NCBI GenBank assembly: GCA_031278665.1
Contig: JAITKC010000104.1
Location: 1 to 8,937, forward strand
DNA from: Bifidobacteriaceae bacterium
Lineage (GTDB): Bacteria; Actinomycetota; Actinomycetes; Actinomycetales; WQXJ01
Direction of reading: 5' to 3'
DNA: 8,937 bases
Part shown: one piece after another, positions 7,705-8,937 of the stretch
How the letters are laid out: every line of letters starts with the position of its first letter
How positions within the stretch are numbered: position 1 is the first letter of the stretch
Made by a program: the position numbers and the translations under genes
Notes under the pieces: model-generated
Told to the model about the DNA's origin: nothing
Databases searched by the model: none
What the model saw: the letters and a program-made list of their open reading frames with translations, nothing else

Positions 7705-7754
7705 CCGACACCGCCCGACACCGCCCGACGCGGCCCGACGCGGCCCGGCGCCGC
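7705..7754. repeat. Five 10-bp direct repeats in the exonuclease-guaB3 divergent gap
   Basis: The gap holds CCGACACCGC twice, CCGACGCGGC twice, and CCGGCGCCGC once, head to tail with an exact 10-bp period, followed by a decayed unit at 7755. A period of one helical turn places the repeats on one face of the DNA. It could be a binding array for a regulator serving both divergent promoters or a slippage product of GC-rich DNA. Confidence 0.7.
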
Positions 7755-7785
7755 CCAACGCAAGGGCGCGGCATCGGCGGCGCAC

Positions 7786-7800
7786 TAGGCTTTACCCCCG
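7786..7800 (+). promoter_or_regulatory. Probable guaB3 promoter giving a leaderless mRNA
   Basis: TAGGCT (7786-7791) fits the actinobacterial -10 pattern TAnnnT. Its usual start site, six to nine bases on, falls at 7798-7800, on or next to the GTG start codon. There is no Shine-Dalgarno sequence before the GTG, as expected of a leaderless transcript. No clear -35 is seen. Confidence 0.5.
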
Positions 7801-8924
7801 TGAGCAACGAGATCGAGATCGGCCGCGGCAAGCGCGGGCGCGAGGCCTATTCCCTTGACGACGTCGCGGTGGTGCCGTCGCGGCGGACGCGCGGCCCCGA
7901 GGACATCTCGGTCGGCTGGCAAATCGACGCCTACCACTTCCAATCCCCGATAGTCGCGGCGCCGATGGATTCGGTCATGTCCCCCGCCACGGCCATCCGG
8001 CTGGGCGAACTGGGCGGGCTGGGCGTGCTCGACCTGGAGGGGGTCTGGACCCGCTACGACGACCCCGCCCCGCTGCTCGAGGAAATCGCCGCCCTGCCCC
8101 AATCCGAGGCCACGCCGCGGCTCCAAGAGATTTACCAGGCGCCGGTCAAACCGGAGCTGATCACCGAACGGTTGGAGGAAATCCGGGCCGCCGGGGTGAC
8201 TGTGGCCGGAGCCCTGTCCCCCCAGCGCACCCAAGCGCTTTGGCGCACCGTGGTGGACGCCGGCGTCGATTTGTTCGTCATCCGAGGCACCACCGTGTCA
8301 GCCGAACACGTGTCTTCTGACGCCGAACCGCTCAACCTGAAACGCTTCATCTACGAGTTGGACGTGCCGGTGATCGTCGGCGGCGCCGCCACCCACACCG
8401 CCGCCCTGCACCTGATGCGGACCGGCGCGGCCGGCATCCTAGTCGGATTCGGCGGCGGCGCGGCCCACACCACCCGCATCACGCTGGGCATCCACGCGCC
8501 GATGGCGACCGCGATCGCCGATGTCGCCGGCGCCCGCCGCGACTAGTTGGACGAGCCCGGGGGGCGCGACGTCCAGGTCTTCGCCGCCGGCGCCGTCGGC
8601 CGGTCCGGCGACGTGGTCAAGGCGATCGCCTGCGGGGCGGACGCGGTCATGTTGGGCGCCGCCCTGGCCCGCGCCGCCGAGGCCCCCGGCCGGGGCTGGC
8701 ACTGGGGGCCCGAGGCCCACCACTCGCGCCTGCCTAGGGGCGAGCGGGTCCGGGTGGGCTGCGTCGGAACTATGGAGCAGATCCTCTACGGGCCCTCGGC
8801 CAGCGCCGACGGCTCGTCCAATTTTGTCGGCGCCCTGAAACGGGCGATGGCGTCGACCGGCTATGTCGATCTCAAAGAGTTCCAGCGCGTCCAGGTCGTG
8901 GTCGCCCCGTATTCGGCCGCCTGA
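7800..8924 (+). pseudogene. guaB3: GuaB3 IMP dehydrogenase-related protein, interrupted by an in-frame TAG
   Basis: The frame 7800-8924 encodes a full-length GuaB3-type protein of 374 positions (family about 370-380), with TAG at codon 249 (8544-8546). Family members share the IMP dehydrogenase TIM barrel but lack the CBS pair; the role of the actinobacterial form is unsettled. Seen: EIEIGRGKRGREAYS N-terminus, APMDSVM (54-60), LGGLGVLDLEG (71-81), VIRGTTVSAEH (160-170), the GFGGGAAHTTR loop (217-226) without the catalytic Cys of true IMP dehydrogenases, then after the stop SGDVVKAIACGADAVMLG (269-286) and a GYVDLKEFQRV ending. Relatives as I recall them read ARRDYLDE here, so the TAG replaces Tyr by one base. 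No frameshift or other stop is present. A product ending at 248 would lack the barrel's phosphate-binding end and should not work. The GTG at 7800 matches the family N-terminus although the frame is open further upstream. It could also be an assembly error or read through. Confidence 0.88.
8544..8546 (+). other. In-frame amber codon inside guaB3
   Basis: The codons read CGC GAC TAG TTG GAC GAG, that is R-D-stop-L-D-E, where the family has R-D-Y-L/M-D-E. One C-to-G or T-to-G change from a Tyr codon explains it. The following TTG could in theory restart translation, but there is no ribosome site before it. Confidence 0.85.
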
Positions 8925-8937
8925 CCCGCCCGCCTTG

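Noticed and set aside
7197..7799. Upstream extension of the guaB3 frame
   Set aside because: The frame is open back to 7197 but it overlaps the exonuclease gene in antisense and its translation is not protein-like; the family N-terminus starts at the GTG at 7800.
8547..8924. Separate small gene starting at the TTG right after the amber codon
   Set aside because: It has no ribosome site and its translation is the C-terminal third of GuaB3 rather than an independent domain.

Overview
The window reads as high-GC DNA from an actinobacterium. Three things point that way: strongly G/C-biased third codon positions, a GuaB3-type IMP dehydrogenase-like gene whose sequence closely follows the actinomycete form of that family (as I remember it), and a secreted wall protein ending in a Ser/Pro linker, an LxxTG-like motif, a hydrophobic helix and an Arg-rich tail. 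The genus cannot be told from the sequence.

Layout. About three quarters of the window (46-6840, minus strand) is one gene for a ~2264-residue secreted surface protein. It has a signal peptide, a ~330-residue N-terminal region, about twelve tandem DUF11-like beta-sandwich repeats, a Ser/Pro-rich wall-spanning segment with three 18-bp tandem repeats, and a sortase-type anchor (LERTG). A run of ten C on its coding strand (2264-2273) sits in the eighth repeat; loss or gain of one base there would end the protein within 22-28 codons, before the anchor. Upstream on the same strand is a 226-residue DEDDh (DnaQ-like) 3'-5' exonuclease (7002-7682). The two are separated by 161 bp with a short GC hairpin and a possible promoter, so they are probably separate transcription units.

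Divergent from the exonuclease, across a 117-bp gap (7683-7799), is a guaB3 gene (7800-8924, plus strand). The gap carries five ~10-bp direct repeats and, next to the GTG start, a TAGGCT -10 hexamer placed for a leaderless mRNA. guaB3 is interrupted at codon 249 by an in-frame TAG where relatives have tyrosine (TAC/TAT to TAG). The rest of the frame is intact and well conserved to its normal stop, so this is a fresh nonsense mutation, an assembly error, or a read-through codon. A second change, Asp to Ala in the 'ADG' nucleotide-binding motif, lies 14 codons further on.

The genes do not form an evident pathway. The exonuclease and GuaB3 are housekeeping-type functions in nucleic-acid and purine metabolism, and the giant adhesin-like protein is an accessory cell-surface gene beside them. 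I see no tRNA, rRNA, CRISPR array, insertion sequence, sortase gene or phage gene. The most interesting signals are the amber codon in guaB3 and the homopolymer in the surface protein.
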